A DNA stretch of 64,000 nucleotides, taken from assembly GCF_049472655.1 (NCBI RefSeq), contig NZ_JAQNCS010000013.1, positions 1 to 64,000 of the forward strand, given 5' to 3'. Each line of letters starts with the position of its first letter. Position 1 is the first letter of the stretch. The position numbers and the translations under genes were made by a program. The notes beneath the pieces are model-generated. The model searched no databases and had not been told where the DNA came from. It worked only from the letters and a program-made list of their open reading frames with translations. Below are positions 26,907 to 35,244 of the stretch, one piece after another. Source of the stretch: Deferribacter abyssi (lineage in GTDB: Bacteria > Chrysiogenota > Deferribacteres > Deferribacterales > Deferribacteraceae).

Positions 26907-27920
26907 TTAAAATTGTTTCAAAAACCTTAATTTATTATCATAGAACAATCTCAAATCATCAATGCCATATTTTAGCATGGCAATACGCTCAATCCCCATC
27001 CCAAATGCATATCCCTGATATTTATTAGTATCATACTTAACCGATCTGAAAACTTCAGGATCTACCATCCCACACCCTAAAATCTCTAACCATCCTGTGT
27101 AACCGCAAACTCTACAACCTTTACCACCACAAATCACACAACCCATATCTACTTCAGCACTTGGCTCTGTAAAAGGGAAAAAACTCGGTCTAAACCTAAC
27201 TGGAATATCTTCACCAAACATTCTTTTTATAAAAAGAGTTAGCGTTCCTTTTAAATCAGCAAATGTTACTTTTTCATCTACCAACAACCCTTCCACCTGA
27301 TGAAACATTGGAGAGTGAGTAACATCATGATCACATCTATAAACTTTACCAGGAGCAATAATTTTGATGGGAGGAGTATTTGCTTCCATTACTCTAATTT
27401 GCACAGGTGATGTATGTGTTCTTAACAAAATATCATCTGTGATATAAAAAGTGTCTTGCATATCTCTTGCAGGGTGCTCCTTTGGTATATTTAAAGCTTC
27501 AAAATTGTAATAATCATATTCTACTTCAGGACCAGTAGCTACTTCGAAACCCATAGCTGTAAAAATATCCACAATTTCATAGTAAGTTTTTGTAATAGGA
27601 TGTAATGCCCCAGGCACAAAAGGGAATCCTGGGATAGTGATATCAATAGATTCCAGTTCAAGTCTTTTTTTCTTCTCTTCTTCTTTTAATCTGTAATACT
27701 TGGCATTGTATAATTCTTCAAATTTTATTCTGAGCTCATTAATCTTTTTACCAATTTCTGGTCTCTGCTCAGGTGGAAAATTTTTCATTTGTTTATTTAA
27801 CAGAGAAATACTACCTTTTTTACCAAGATATTTTACTTTTATTTTATACAACTCATCAATGGTAGCACTTGCTTCTATCTCTTCTTCAAAACCTTTTACA
27901 CTGCTTAAATCAAGCTCCAT
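26907..27920 (-). CDS. pheS: Phenylalanyl-tRNA synthetase alpha subunit
   Basis: About 337 residues, class II synthetase. N-terminal coiled coil (KIKVKYLGKKGSISLLNKQM), motif 2 region (KVYRCDHDVTHSPMFHQVEG), FRPSFFPFTEPSAEVDMGC, a Cys-rich CVICGGKGCRVCGYTGW insert seen in many bacterial PheS, and motif 3 GYAFGMGIERIAMLKYGIDD. The ATG at 27920 is behind GGGGTG; the GTG 12 bp earlier is part of that SD and is rejected. It is separated from rplT by a terminator and a leader with an inverted repeat. Confidence 0.97.
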   Translation of the reverse strand: MELDLSSVKGFEEEIEASATIDELYKIKVKYLGKKGSISLLNKQMKNFPPEQRPEIGKKINELRIKFEELYNAKYYRLKEEEKKKRLELESIDITIPGFPFVPGALHPITKTYYEIVDIFTAMGFEVATGPEVEYDYYNFEALNIPKEHPARDMQDTFYITDDILLRTHTSPVQIRVMEANTPPIKIIAPGKVYRCDHDVTHSPMFHQVEGLLVDEKVTFADLKGTLTLFIKRMFGEDIPVRFRPSFFPFTEPSAEVDMGCVICGGKGCRVCGYTGWLEILGCGMVDPEVFRSVKYDTNKYQGYAFGMGIERIAMLKYGIDDLRLFYDNKLRFLKQF

Positions 27921-27959
27921 AAAACACCCCACAATACTCTAAGTTTTATCAAACACTTC

Positions 27960-28016
27960 GGTTGATTTATCATAATCTGAAAAACATAAAGTTTCTGTAT
28001 AAAACATAAATCAACC
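27960..28016 (-). promoter_or_regulatory. Inverted repeat in the pheST leader
   Basis: GGTTGATTTAT (27960-27970) and ATAAATCAACC (28006-28016) are perfect 11-bp arms with a 35-nt loop, lying between the rplT terminator and pheS. It could fold as a leader hairpin acting on pheST or flank a promoter. I see no T-box specifier or Phe-rich leader peptide, so the mechanism is open. Confidence 0.45.
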
Positions 28017-28041
28017 AAAATGTTTAATAAAAATATAAAAA

Positions 28042-28063
28042 AAACCGGGGAAACCCCCGGTTT
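28042..28063 (-). terminator. Rho-independent terminator after rplT
   Basis: A perfect 9-bp stem AAACCGGGG / CCCCGGTTT with a 4-nt loop, 10 bp after the rplT stop. On the minus strand it is followed by a T-rich run (TTTTTTTTATATTTTT). It should end or attenuate the thrS-infC-rpmI-rplT transcript before pheST. Confidence 0.9.
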
Positions 28064-28073
28064 ATGAAATAGG

Positions 28074-28421
28074 TTATCCAGTAACTTTTTTGACCAGTTT
28101 TTCAAACTCTTCGGGATTGTGAATCGCCATCTCAGAAAGAACTTTACGATTAATCTCAATATTATTTTTTTTCAACAACCCCATAAACTTACTGTAACTT
28201 AAACCATACTGCCTGACTGCCGCGTTAATACGAATAATCCAAAGCTTTCTAAATTCTCTTTTTCTCTGCTTTCTGTCCCTATAAGCATATACTAAAGCAC
28301 GTTCTGCAGCTTCACGGCTTTTTCTGTAAACGTTATTCGCTGCACCACGAAACCCTTTAGTAAGTTTTAACCATTTTTTCCTACGCCTTCTTGTCTTAAA
28401 TCCACCTTTAGCTCTTGGCAC
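28074..28421 (-). CDS. rplT: 50S ribosomal protein L20
   Basis: A 115-residue protein with the L20 N-terminus PRAKGGFKTRRRRKKWLKLT and the conserved RDRKQRKREFRKLWIIRINA (about residues 48-67). It binds 23S rRNA early in 50S assembly and in several bacteria represses its own operon. It lies 15 bp after rpmI and is the last gene before the terminator. Confidence 0.98.
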   Translation of the reverse strand: MPRAKGGFKTRRRRKKWLKLTKGFRGAANNVYRKSREAAERALVYAYRDRKQRKREFRKLWIIRINAAVRQYGLSYSKFMGLLKKNNIEINRKVLSEMAIHNPEEFEKLVKKVTG

Positions 28422-28436
28422 ATTCTCCTCCTTTTT

Positions 28437-28634
28437 TTAAAGATACGGTACTAATTTTTTGACATTCTGGGCATCAGCTCCTTCCAGGATGCCAGGGTGG
28501 CGCAAAGCGCGCTTTCTCTTTGTGGCTTTTGAGGAAAGGAGGTGCCTCAAGCCACTCTTTTTGTACTTAACTTTTCCGCTGCCAGTCACCTTAAATCTTT
28601 TGGCAGCCCCTCTGTGGGTTTTTACCTTTGGCAT
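28437..28634 (-). CDS. rpmI: 50S ribosomal protein L35
   Basis: A 65-residue basic protein with the exact L35 pattern PKVKTHRGAAKRFKVTGSGK and RHLLSSKATKRKRALRHPG. Gene order infC-rpmI-rplT is the standard bacterial one. It starts 15 bp after infC with a GGAGGT SD. Confidence 0.98.
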   Translation of the reverse strand: MPKVKTHRGAAKRFKVTGSGKVKYKKSGLRHLLSSKATKRKRALRHPGILEGADAQNVKKLVPYL

Positions 28635-28649
28635 TCATACCTCCTAAAC

Positions 28650-29174
28650 TTAATTGTGTTTCGGTGCAAGCACCATTATCTGCTGACGACCCTGCATCTC
28701 TGGGTGTTTTTCAACAACACAGAGATCTTCCAGATCTTTTACAACTCTATTTAAAATTTCAAGACCTTGATCCTGGAACATCATTTCTCTACCACGATAT
28801 CTCATCACAATCTTAACTTTATCGCCATCTTCTAAGAATCTCTTTACATGCTTCAGTTTTACCTGATAGTCATGCTCTTCAATTTTAGGTCTAAATTTCA
28901 TTTCTTTTACTTCAATTTGATGTTGACGTAGCTTTTTACGGGCTTCACGCTCTTTTTTGTTTTTCTCAAACTTATACTTACCATAATCCATTATTTTACA
29001 AACCGGCGGTTTAGCACTTGGTGCTACTTCTACAAGATCAAGCCCACTATCTTCTGCAACCTTTAACGCCTCATCGATACTAACTATTCCGTACTGACTT
29101 CCATCTTCCAATATCAACCTTACCTCAGGAGCAGTAATCTCCTCGTTTACTCTGTCTTTGTCTTCCTTTTTTAT
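28650..29174 (-). CDS. infC: Translation initiation factor IF-3, predicted AUA start
   Basis: About 174 residues. The canonical IF-3 N-terminus KDRVNEEITAPEVRLILEDG is encoded upstream of the first TTG. Reading the frame back, it opens at a TGA (the thrS stop, 29180-29178), then TTT, then ATA (29174-29172). No ATG, GTG or TTG is available that keeps the N-domain. A perfect GGAGGTGA SD ends 3 nt before the ATA. Downstream are AKPPVCKIMDYGKYKFEKNK and IVMRYRGREMMFQ. IF-3 rejects non-standard starts, and infC typically begins with AUU or a similar rare codon for autoregulation, so AUA is consistent. Confidence 0.93.
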   Translation of the reverse strand: MKKEDKDRVNEEITAPEVRLILEDGSQYGIVSIDEALKVAEDSGLDLVEVAPSAKPPVCKIMDYGKYKFEKNKKEREARKKLRQHQIEVKEMKFRPKIEEHDYQVKLKHVKRFLEDGDKVKIVMRYRGREMMFQDQGLEILNRVVKDLEDLCVVEKHPEMQGRQQIMVLAPKHN

Positions 29175-29177
29175 AAA

Positions 29178-31100
29178 TCACCTCCACAACTTATTACTAC
29201 GATAATTATCCAGCTCTTTTATTACACTAATATAATCAAAAAAATCAAGATTATTTTTATTTTCCCCTGTTCTCAATCTCACAGAAACAGTTGATTTTTC
29301 AACTTCATTATTTCCAATAATAATCATATGTGGGACCTTTTGAAGTTGTGCTTCTCTAATTTTATAACCTATTTTTTCATTCCTATTATCAAACTCAACC
29401 CTAAAGCCTTCTTTTCTCAACTTACTTTCTATTTCTCTACAGTAATCATATTGGGCATCGGAAACATTGATTATTCTTATTTGAACAGGAGCAAGCCAAA
29501 ATGGAAAAGCTCCAGCATAATGTTCTATTAATACACCAAAAAATCTTTCAAGAGATCCAAGTAGCGCTCTATGCACCATAAAAGGTCTTTTTTCTTTACC
29601 ATCTCTATCCACATATGTCATATCAAAACGTTCAGGAAGATTAAAATCAAATTGAATAGTCGTCATTTGCCATTCTCTTCCTATAGCATCCCTAATCTTA
29701 AGATCTATTTTAGGGCCGTAAAATGCACCTCCACCTTCATCCAATTCAAACTCTATACCAGAATCTTTAATAGCATTCTCAAGAGAATGTGTGGCCTTTT
29801 CCCACATTTCATCATCACCTACACTTTTCTCAGGACGTGTGGCAATATACCCTTTAATCTGGTCAAAACCGAAATCTTTCCACATTTTCAAAGAAAAATT
29901 TAAAACTTCTTTTATTTCGTCAACAATCTGCTCTTGAGTACAAATTATATGTGCATCGTCCTGAGTAAAACCTCTTACCCTTAACAACCCATGTAAAACT
30001 CCAGATCGTTCAAACCTATACACGGTACCAAGTTCAGCTAAACGCAACGGTAAATCTCTATATGAACGAACTTTTGATTTATACACCATAATATGAAATG
30101 GGCAATTCATGGGTTTTATATAGTAATCATTCCCATCAATATCCATAGGGGAATACATATTTTCTTGATAAAATTTGAGATGACCAGAAGTTTCCCAAAG
30201 AGAAGATTTCCCTATATGAGGTGTATAAAGCATTTCATAACCGTTTTTAAAATGTTCTTCTTTCCAAAAGGATTCAATAACCGACCTAATCCTTGCACCC
30301 TTTGGAAACCAACAAATAAGTCCAGCTCCAATTTCATCGAAAGTTGAAAACAACTCCAAATCTTTCCCTAATTTTCTATGATCCCTTTTCTTTGCTTCTT
30401 CAAGTCTGTGCAGGTATTCATCAAGTTCACTTTTCTTGAACCAAGCAGTTCCATAAATTCTTTGAAGCATTTTATTGTTTTCATCGCCTCTCCAGTATGC
30501 ACCAGCAACACTAAGAAGCTTAAAATATTTTATTTTTCCAGTAGATTCAAGGTGAGGTCCTCTACAAAGATCAACAAACTCTCCCTGCTCATAAACAGAA
30601 ACAATATCTTCTTCCAGTTCGTTTATTATCTCAACTTTATAATCTTCACCCAATTTTTTAAACAACTCTATAGCTTCTTTTTTAGTAACCTCTTTCCTTC
30701 TAATAGGTAAATTCTCTTTAGCAATTCTCGACATCTCAGCTTCAATTTTTTCAAGATCATCCTCTGTAAAAGGGGTATCAATATCAAAATCATAATAAAA
30801 ACCATCTTCAATGGTTGGACCAATGGTAACTTTCACATTCTTAAAAAGTCGCTTTACAGCTTGAGCCATTAAATGAGCTGTAGAATGTCTTAGAACTTCA
30901 AGTCCATTTTTATCCCTTTCGGTAATAATCTTTACTTTATCTCCATCATTTACTTTACAATAAATATCCACCATCTCTCCATTTATAATCCCAGCCACAG
31001 CCTGTTTTGCAAGACCTCGACTTATTGCTTCTGCAACATCTTTCACACTGGCATTATCTTTTACTTCTATCTCTGAATCATCAGGTAAAACAACCTTCAT
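29178..31100 (-). CDS. thrS: Threonyl-tRNA synthetase
   Basis: About 640 residues, full length: TGS domain (KVVLPDDSEIEVKDNASVKD), editing domain with HSTAHLMAQAVKRLF and YVEQGEFVDLCRGPHLESTG-like sequence, catalytic core with zinc ligands in MNCPFHIMVYKS, class II motif 2 (GTVYRFERSGVLHGLLRVRG), and a C-terminal anticodon domain. The ATG at 31100 (GGAG upstream) gives the standard TGS start; a GTG 42 bp earlier is rejected. The final codons AGG TGA form part of the infC SD, so thrS and infC are physically interlocked. Confidence 0.97.
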   Translation of the reverse strand: MKVVLPDDSEIEVKDNASVKDVAEAISRGLAKQAVAGIINGEMVDIYCKVNDGDKVKIITERDKNGLEVLRHSTAHLMAQAVKRLFKNVKVTIGPTIEDGFYYDFDIDTPFTEDDLEKIEAEMSRIAKENLPIRRKEVTKKEAIELFKKLGEDYKVEIINELEEDIVSVYEQGEFVDLCRGPHLESTGKIKYFKLLSVAGAYWRGDENNKMLQRIYGTAWFKKSELDEYLHRLEEAKKRDHRKLGKDLELFSTFDEIGAGLICWFPKGARIRSVIESFWKEEHFKNGYEMLYTPHIGKSSLWETSGHLKFYQENMYSPMDIDGNDYYIKPMNCPFHIMVYKSKVRSYRDLPLRLAELGTVYRFERSGVLHGLLRVRGFTQDDAHIICTQEQIVDEIKEVLNFSLKMWKDFGFDQIKGYIATRPEKSVGDDEMWEKATHSLENAIKDSGIEFELDEGGGAFYGPKIDLKIRDAIGREWQMTTIQFDFNLPERFDMTYVDRDGKEKRPFMVHRALLGSLERFFGVLIEHYAGAFPFWLAPVQIRIINVSDAQYDYCREIESKLRKEGFRVEFDNRNEKIGYKIREAQLQKVPHMIIIGNNEVEKSTVSVRLRTGENKNNLDFFDYISVIKELDNYRSNKLWR

Positions 31101-31198
31101 AGTACTACTCCATTTAGCATTTTTGGGTTCTGAATATGTCACAATGTAAACAAATAATCAAGCACTTTATCATCCTGGAATCACTGCAATTTTTGCCT

Positions 31199-32431
31199 TT
31201 ATTTAAAACAACTAGAGATTTCAACTCCCTTTTTAAATACCTTTTCAATTCGATTGACACCAAAATTATAAACAATGTATCTGTAATCAGGTACATTTAA
31301 CAATATTAAATCGGCTTGTTTACCCAAATGAATAGAACCTGTTATATATGAAAGCTCCAATGAATATGCTCCATTAATGGTTACTGCGTTTATCACTTCT
31401 TCCATTGTCATCCCCATCTTTAAACAAGCAATGGCCATAATAAGAGGTAATGAATGGGTATATGAACTCCCAGGATTCAAGTCTGTCGATAAAGCCACAA
31501 TCCCGCCTCTGTCCAAAATTTTCCTTGCAGGAGCAAAATCATCGGACATAAGAAAAAAAGTAGTCCCAGGTAACAAGTTAAAAACAACACCTGTATCTAT
31601 CATTTTTTCAATATTTTCATCGCTAACCTTAACAAGATGTTCAGCACTCACAGCCTCAAATTCAGCGGCAAGACCCGCACCCCCAAGAGGGTAAATCTCA
31701 TCAGCATGAATCCTAATTTTAAATCCTAATCTTTTTGCAGCAGAAAGTATCCTTCTTGTATCATCAAGCTCAAAAACACCCTTTTCACAAAAGATGTCCA
31801 CATAGTCAGCTAAACCTTCTTTTTTAACTACAGGAAGCATCTCATCGGTAATTACTCTAATATATTTTTCTTTATCATCCCTATATTCAAGTGGAATTTC
31901 ATGGGCACCAAGGAAAGTAGCTTTTATATCAAGTGGATATTCTTCTTGCAATTTTTTTATAACACGCAACTGCTTCAATTCATTTTCCAAGTCAAGACCG
32001 TAACCACTTTTCATCTCTATGGAAGCCACACCATGCTTAATCATTAATTCTAAATCCTTTTTAGCCGCCTTGTAAAGCTCTTCAAAAGTTGCATTTCTCA
32101 CTGCTCTAACCGTTGAATTTATACCGCCACCTTCCCTTGCAATTTCCATATACGATTTACCCATAATTCTTTTGTTAAACTCATCTTCTCTTGAACCGAT
32201 AAAAGGGATATGCGTATGAGGATCCACAAACGCCGGCAACACACATTTACCACTTGCATCAATTATGTCATTGCAATCCACATCTTTTTTCGTAATATCC
32301 GCAATAACCCCATCCTCTATAACAAGATTCACATCCTCATAAATCTGCAGCTTTTTAGCATTATCTCCGGCAGCAAAATCATGATTTTTCGGTGTCACAA
32401 GCTGTTTTATATTTTTAATAACCTTTCTCAT
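31199..32431 (-). CDS. hutI: Imidazolonepropionase
   Basis: About 410 residues of the amidohydrolase superfamily; third step of histidine breakdown, opening imidazolone propionate to formiminoglutamate. Metal ligands: PAFVDPHTHIPFIGSREDEF (about residues 70-89), GAHEIP near 180, RIHADEIYPLGGAGLA near 243, and the Asp in IVALSTDLNPGSS. The ATG at 32431 overlaps the hutG stop (ATGA) with GGGG upstream. It is the last gene of the hut run. Confidence 0.96.
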   Translation of the reverse strand: MRKVIKNIKQLVTPKNHDFAAGDNAKKLQIYEDVNLVIEDGVIADITKKDVDCNDIIDASGKCVLPAFVDPHTHIPFIGSREDEFNKRIMGKSYMEIAREGGGINSTVRAVRNATFEELYKAAKKDLELMIKHGVASIEMKSGYGLDLENELKQLRVIKKLQEEYPLDIKATFLGAHEIPLEYRDDKEKYIRVITDEMLPVVKKEGLADYVDIFCEKGVFELDDTRRILSAAKRLGFKIRIHADEIYPLGGAGLAAEFEAVSAEHLVKVSDENIEKMIDTGVVFNLLPGTTFFLMSDDFAPARKILDRGGIVALSTDLNPGSSYTHSLPLIMAIACLKMGMTMEEVINAVTINGAYSLELSYITGSIHLGKQADLILLNVPDYRYIVYNFGVNRIEKVFKKGVEISSCFK

Positions 32432-33378
32432 AGATAACCCCATTCTGCAACATTTTCCACCACATGAAAAATTATATGAGCAGCTAATCTTGCTGTTCTA
32501 CCATCAGTATCAAAAGATGGATTCACTTCTGCAATATCAAAAGCTACCAATTTCCCGGTTTTTGCAATTTCCTTAAAACAAGCTAAGAAATGATTAGGAA
32601 AGATACCGAAAGGGATAGGAGCACTCACGCCACAAGCAATAGATGAAGAAAAAACATCCATACAAACAGTCATATAGACTGCAGAAGTATTTTCAATAAA
32701 TTTTTTAATCCCATTAATTACACTTTGCAAATCGTTAAATAATTCTTCAGCAAAAACACATTTTCCACCGAATTTTTTATTTCTATCAAAAAGAAGTTTT
32801 GTATTACCACTTTTTTGTATCCCTACACATAAATACTTATAAAATTCTTTCATTTCATCGGCAATTTGAGCAAACATAGTCCCTGATGATGCCCCATTTT
32901 CATAAGGCCTATTATCAAAATGGGCATCAAAATTTACTATTACAGGTTTTACATCTTTTACTCCACTAAATGTCCCGTAAGCCACTTCATGACCACCACC
33001 TAATACTATGGGAAAAGCTCCCATTGACCTTATTTTATCCACTTTTTGTGAAAGCATCAATTGTCCATCTTCAAGCTGTCCATCATCCACAAGAATATCA
33101 CCGGCATCAAGCAAATTTAAATCTTCCCAATGCCATGGAAGAGATGCTAGATATTTTCTGATAACAACAGGGGCATCCTTCGCCCCTACTCTACCCATAT
33201 TCCTTTTTACACCTTCATCACAACAAAATCCTAATAAAACTATAGACGGTTTTTGAACTTTCTCAGTTTTATCAAGGTTTATTTGCTTAATAACTTGATG
33301 CCATCTAAAAGTCGCATAATCATTTATAGAGTCAACTCTTCCAGACCATTTAAAATTATCGTATTTATATTCGCACAT
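32428..33378 (-). CDS. hutG: Formimidoylglutamase (arginase family)
   Basis: A 316-residue binuclear-manganese ureohydrolase. Metal-binding motifs: FPIVLGGGHEVAYGTFSG (about residues 137-154), VIVNFDAHFDNRP near 165, and MTVCMDVFSSS near 240. Agmatinase or arginase is possible by fold, but the position between hutU and hutI and the FDNRPYENGASSGTMF stretch support formiminoglutamate hydrolysis to glutamate and formamide. No hutF is present, so the one-step HutG route is used. It is separated from hutU by 183 bp. Confidence 0.92.
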   Translation of the reverse strand: MCEYKYDNFKWSGRVDSINDYATFRWHQVIKQINLDKTEKVQKPSIVLLGFCCDEGVKRNMGRVGAKDAPVVIRKYLASLPWHWEDLNLLDAGDILVDDGQLEDGQLMLSQKVDKIRSMGAFPIVLGGGHEVAYGTFSGVKDVKPVIVNFDAHFDNRPYENGASSGTMFAQIADEMKEFYKYLCVGIQKSGNTKLLFDRNKKFGGKCVFAEELFNDLQSVINGIKKFIENTSAVYMTVCMDVFSSSIACGVSAPIPFGIFPNHFLACFKEIAKTGKLVAFDIAEVNPSFDTDGRTARLAAHIIFHVVENVAEWGYL

Positions 33379-33561
33379 ATCCTCTTCACCTCAATCATAA
33401 CCTATCCTATTCCAAACCTTGAACCTGTGGAATAAGGCATATACTTACATGTTCTGGAAGAATAGGTACAAATTTCATGCTTGGTAAGTAAAATTTTAAA
33501 ATACCGTATTCCACGAGTTGAACTTTGAACATCAAACTTTCCTATCTCTCCATTACACTAC
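33379..33561. other. Gap between hutU and hutG
   Basis: A 183-bp interruption in an otherwise tight operon. It contains an imperfect inverted repeat (CCTATTCCA near 33409 against TGGAATAAGG near 33428) and no gene. It could hold a processing site or an internal promoter for hutGI; I see no consensus -35/-10 pair. Confidence 0.4.
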
Positions 33562-35244
33562 TTACTCTAAAATATCTTTTAAAACTCCAAATTTCTTTCC
33601 AACTTCAATTGCCTCTTCATAACCAGCATCAGCGTGTCTATAAATCCCCAGTGCAGGATCATTAAATAAAACCCTTTTTATGCAGCGCTCCGCTCTCTCC
33701 GTACCATCCACAAGGATTACCATCCCAGCATGTTGTGAGTATCCTATACCTACACCGCCACCATGATGAAAAGATACCCATGTAGCTCCACCTGCCGTAT
33801 TCGACATTAAATTCAATAAAGGCCAATCAGAAATAGCATCACTACCATCTTTCATACCTTCGGTTTCTCTGTTTGGAGATGCAACAGAACCACAATCAAG
33901 ATGATCTCTACCTATCACTATTGGTGCTTTCACTTTCCCACTTTTCACTAGATCATTAAATATTAATCCAGCTTTTTCACGCTCTCCAAGCCCCAACCAG
34001 CATATCCTACTGGGTAATCCCTGAAAAACCACTTTTTTCTGCGCTTCTTGCAACCAACGAACCATATGCTTGTTTTCAGGAAAAGCCTCCATTAATGCCC
34101 TATCAGTTTCAAAAATATCCTCAGGGTCCCCAGACAAAGCGACCCATCTAAAAGGCCCCTTACCTTCACAAAAAAGTGGTCTAATAAATTCAGGAACAAA
34201 TCCATTGAAATCAAAAGCATTTTCCACACCACCCTCTTTTGCAAACTCCCTTATGTTATTTCCGTAATCAAATACAATACTGCCACGTTTCTGCATCTCA
34301 AGCATCGCTCTCACATGTCTTACAATAGTTTTTATAGCAAGTTCTCTGTATTTTTTTGGATCATTCTTTCTCAAATCAAATGCTTCCTCTAAACTCATAC
34401 CGGATGGCACGTACCCATTTACCGGATCATGTGCTGATGTCTGATCAGTAACAATATCGGGAATAATACCATCAGCAAGAAGCTTTTCAAGTACATCAGC
34501 AGCATTGCCCACAAGCCCTACAGAAACAGCTTTTTTTTCCTCTTTGGCTTTCAAAACGATAGTAATTGCTTCTTCATAAGATTCAGTCATGATATCAATG
34601 TACTTTGTATCAAGTCTTTTTTTAATACGCTCTGGATCTACATCTATACCTAAAAAAGTTGCACCTGCAAGAGTAGCAGCAAGGGGTTGAGCACCACCCA
34701 TACCACCAAGTCCACCTGTAATGAGAAGCTTACCGCTTAAATCTCCATTAAAGTACTTTTTACCACATGCCACAAATGTTTCATAAGTTCCCTGTAAAAT
34801 CCCTTGTGAGCCTATATAAATCCAGCTACCTGCAGTCATTTGACCATACATAATCAAACCACGCTCTTTAAGTTTGTTAAAATATTCCCAATCAGCCCAT
34901 TTTGGCACTAAATTACTGTTTGCAATTAAAACCCTTGGGGCTTCTTCATGAGTTCTTACTACCCCGACAGGTTTTCCTGATTGCACTAAAAGGCTATGGT
35001 TGTTATCAAGTTCAAGTAGTATTTTGATTATTTTTTTCACAGCCTCTTGATTCCTTGCAGCTTGCCCTGTACCACCATATACGATTAGATTTGCGGGATC
35101 TTCAGCTACTTCTTTATCAAGATTATTTAAAAGCATTCTTAAAGGAGCTTCTGTCTGCCAGCTTTTTGCATGAAGAATATTTCCTCTTGGTGATTTATAC
35201 TCTGGATGATTGGCGTATCTTTTAATAAATTCCGAATAATTCAT
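33562..35244 (-). CDS. hutU: Urocanate hydratase
   Basis: About 560 residues. Second step of histidine degradation, using NAD+ as electrophile to hydrate urocanate. Conserved stretches: NLIVYGGTGQAARNQ (about 50-64), QGTYETFVACGKKYFNGDLS, LLITGGLGGMGGAQPLAATL, DVDPERIKKRLDTKYID, FCEGKGPFRWVALSGDPEDI, and GRDHLDCGSVASPNRETEGM. The ATG at 35244 has GGAGGT upstream; the ORF start 12 bp earlier falls on that SD. It overlaps the hutH end by 23 bp. Confidence 0.97.
   Translation of the reverse strand: MNYSEFIKRYANHPEYKSPRGNILHAKSWQTEAPLRMLLNNLDKEVAEDPANLIVYGGTGQAARNQEAVKKIIKILLELDNNHSLLVQSGKPVGVVRTHEEAPRVLIANSNLVPKWADWEYFNKLKERGLIMYGQMTAGSWIYIGSQGILQGTYETFVACGKKYFNGDLSGKLLITGGLGGMGGAQPLAATLAGATFLGIDVDPERIKKRLDTKYIDIMTESYEEAITIVLKAKEEKKAVSVGLVGNAADVLEKLLADGIIPDIVTDQTSAHDPVNGYVPSGMSLEEAFDLRKNDPKKYRELAIKTIVRHVRAMLEMQKRGSIVFDYGNNIREFAKEGGVENAFDFNGFVPEFIRPLFCEGKGPFRWVALSGDPEDIFETDRALMEAFPENKHMVRWLQEAQKKVVFQGLPSRICWLGLGEREKAGLIFNDLVKSGKVKAPIVIGRDHLDCGSVASPNRETEGMKDGSDAISDWPLLNLMSNTAGGATWVSFHHGGGVGIGYSQHAGMVILVDGTERAERCIKRVLFNDPALGIYRHADAGYEEAIEVGKKFGVLKDILE

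Noticed and set aside
27905..28159. 84-codon minus-strand ORF across the rplT-pheS leader
   Set aside because: It spans a terminator and overlaps two certain genes in another frame.
30093..30710. Plus-strand ORFs inside thrS
   Set aside because: Antisense shadows of conserved catalytic-domain sequence.
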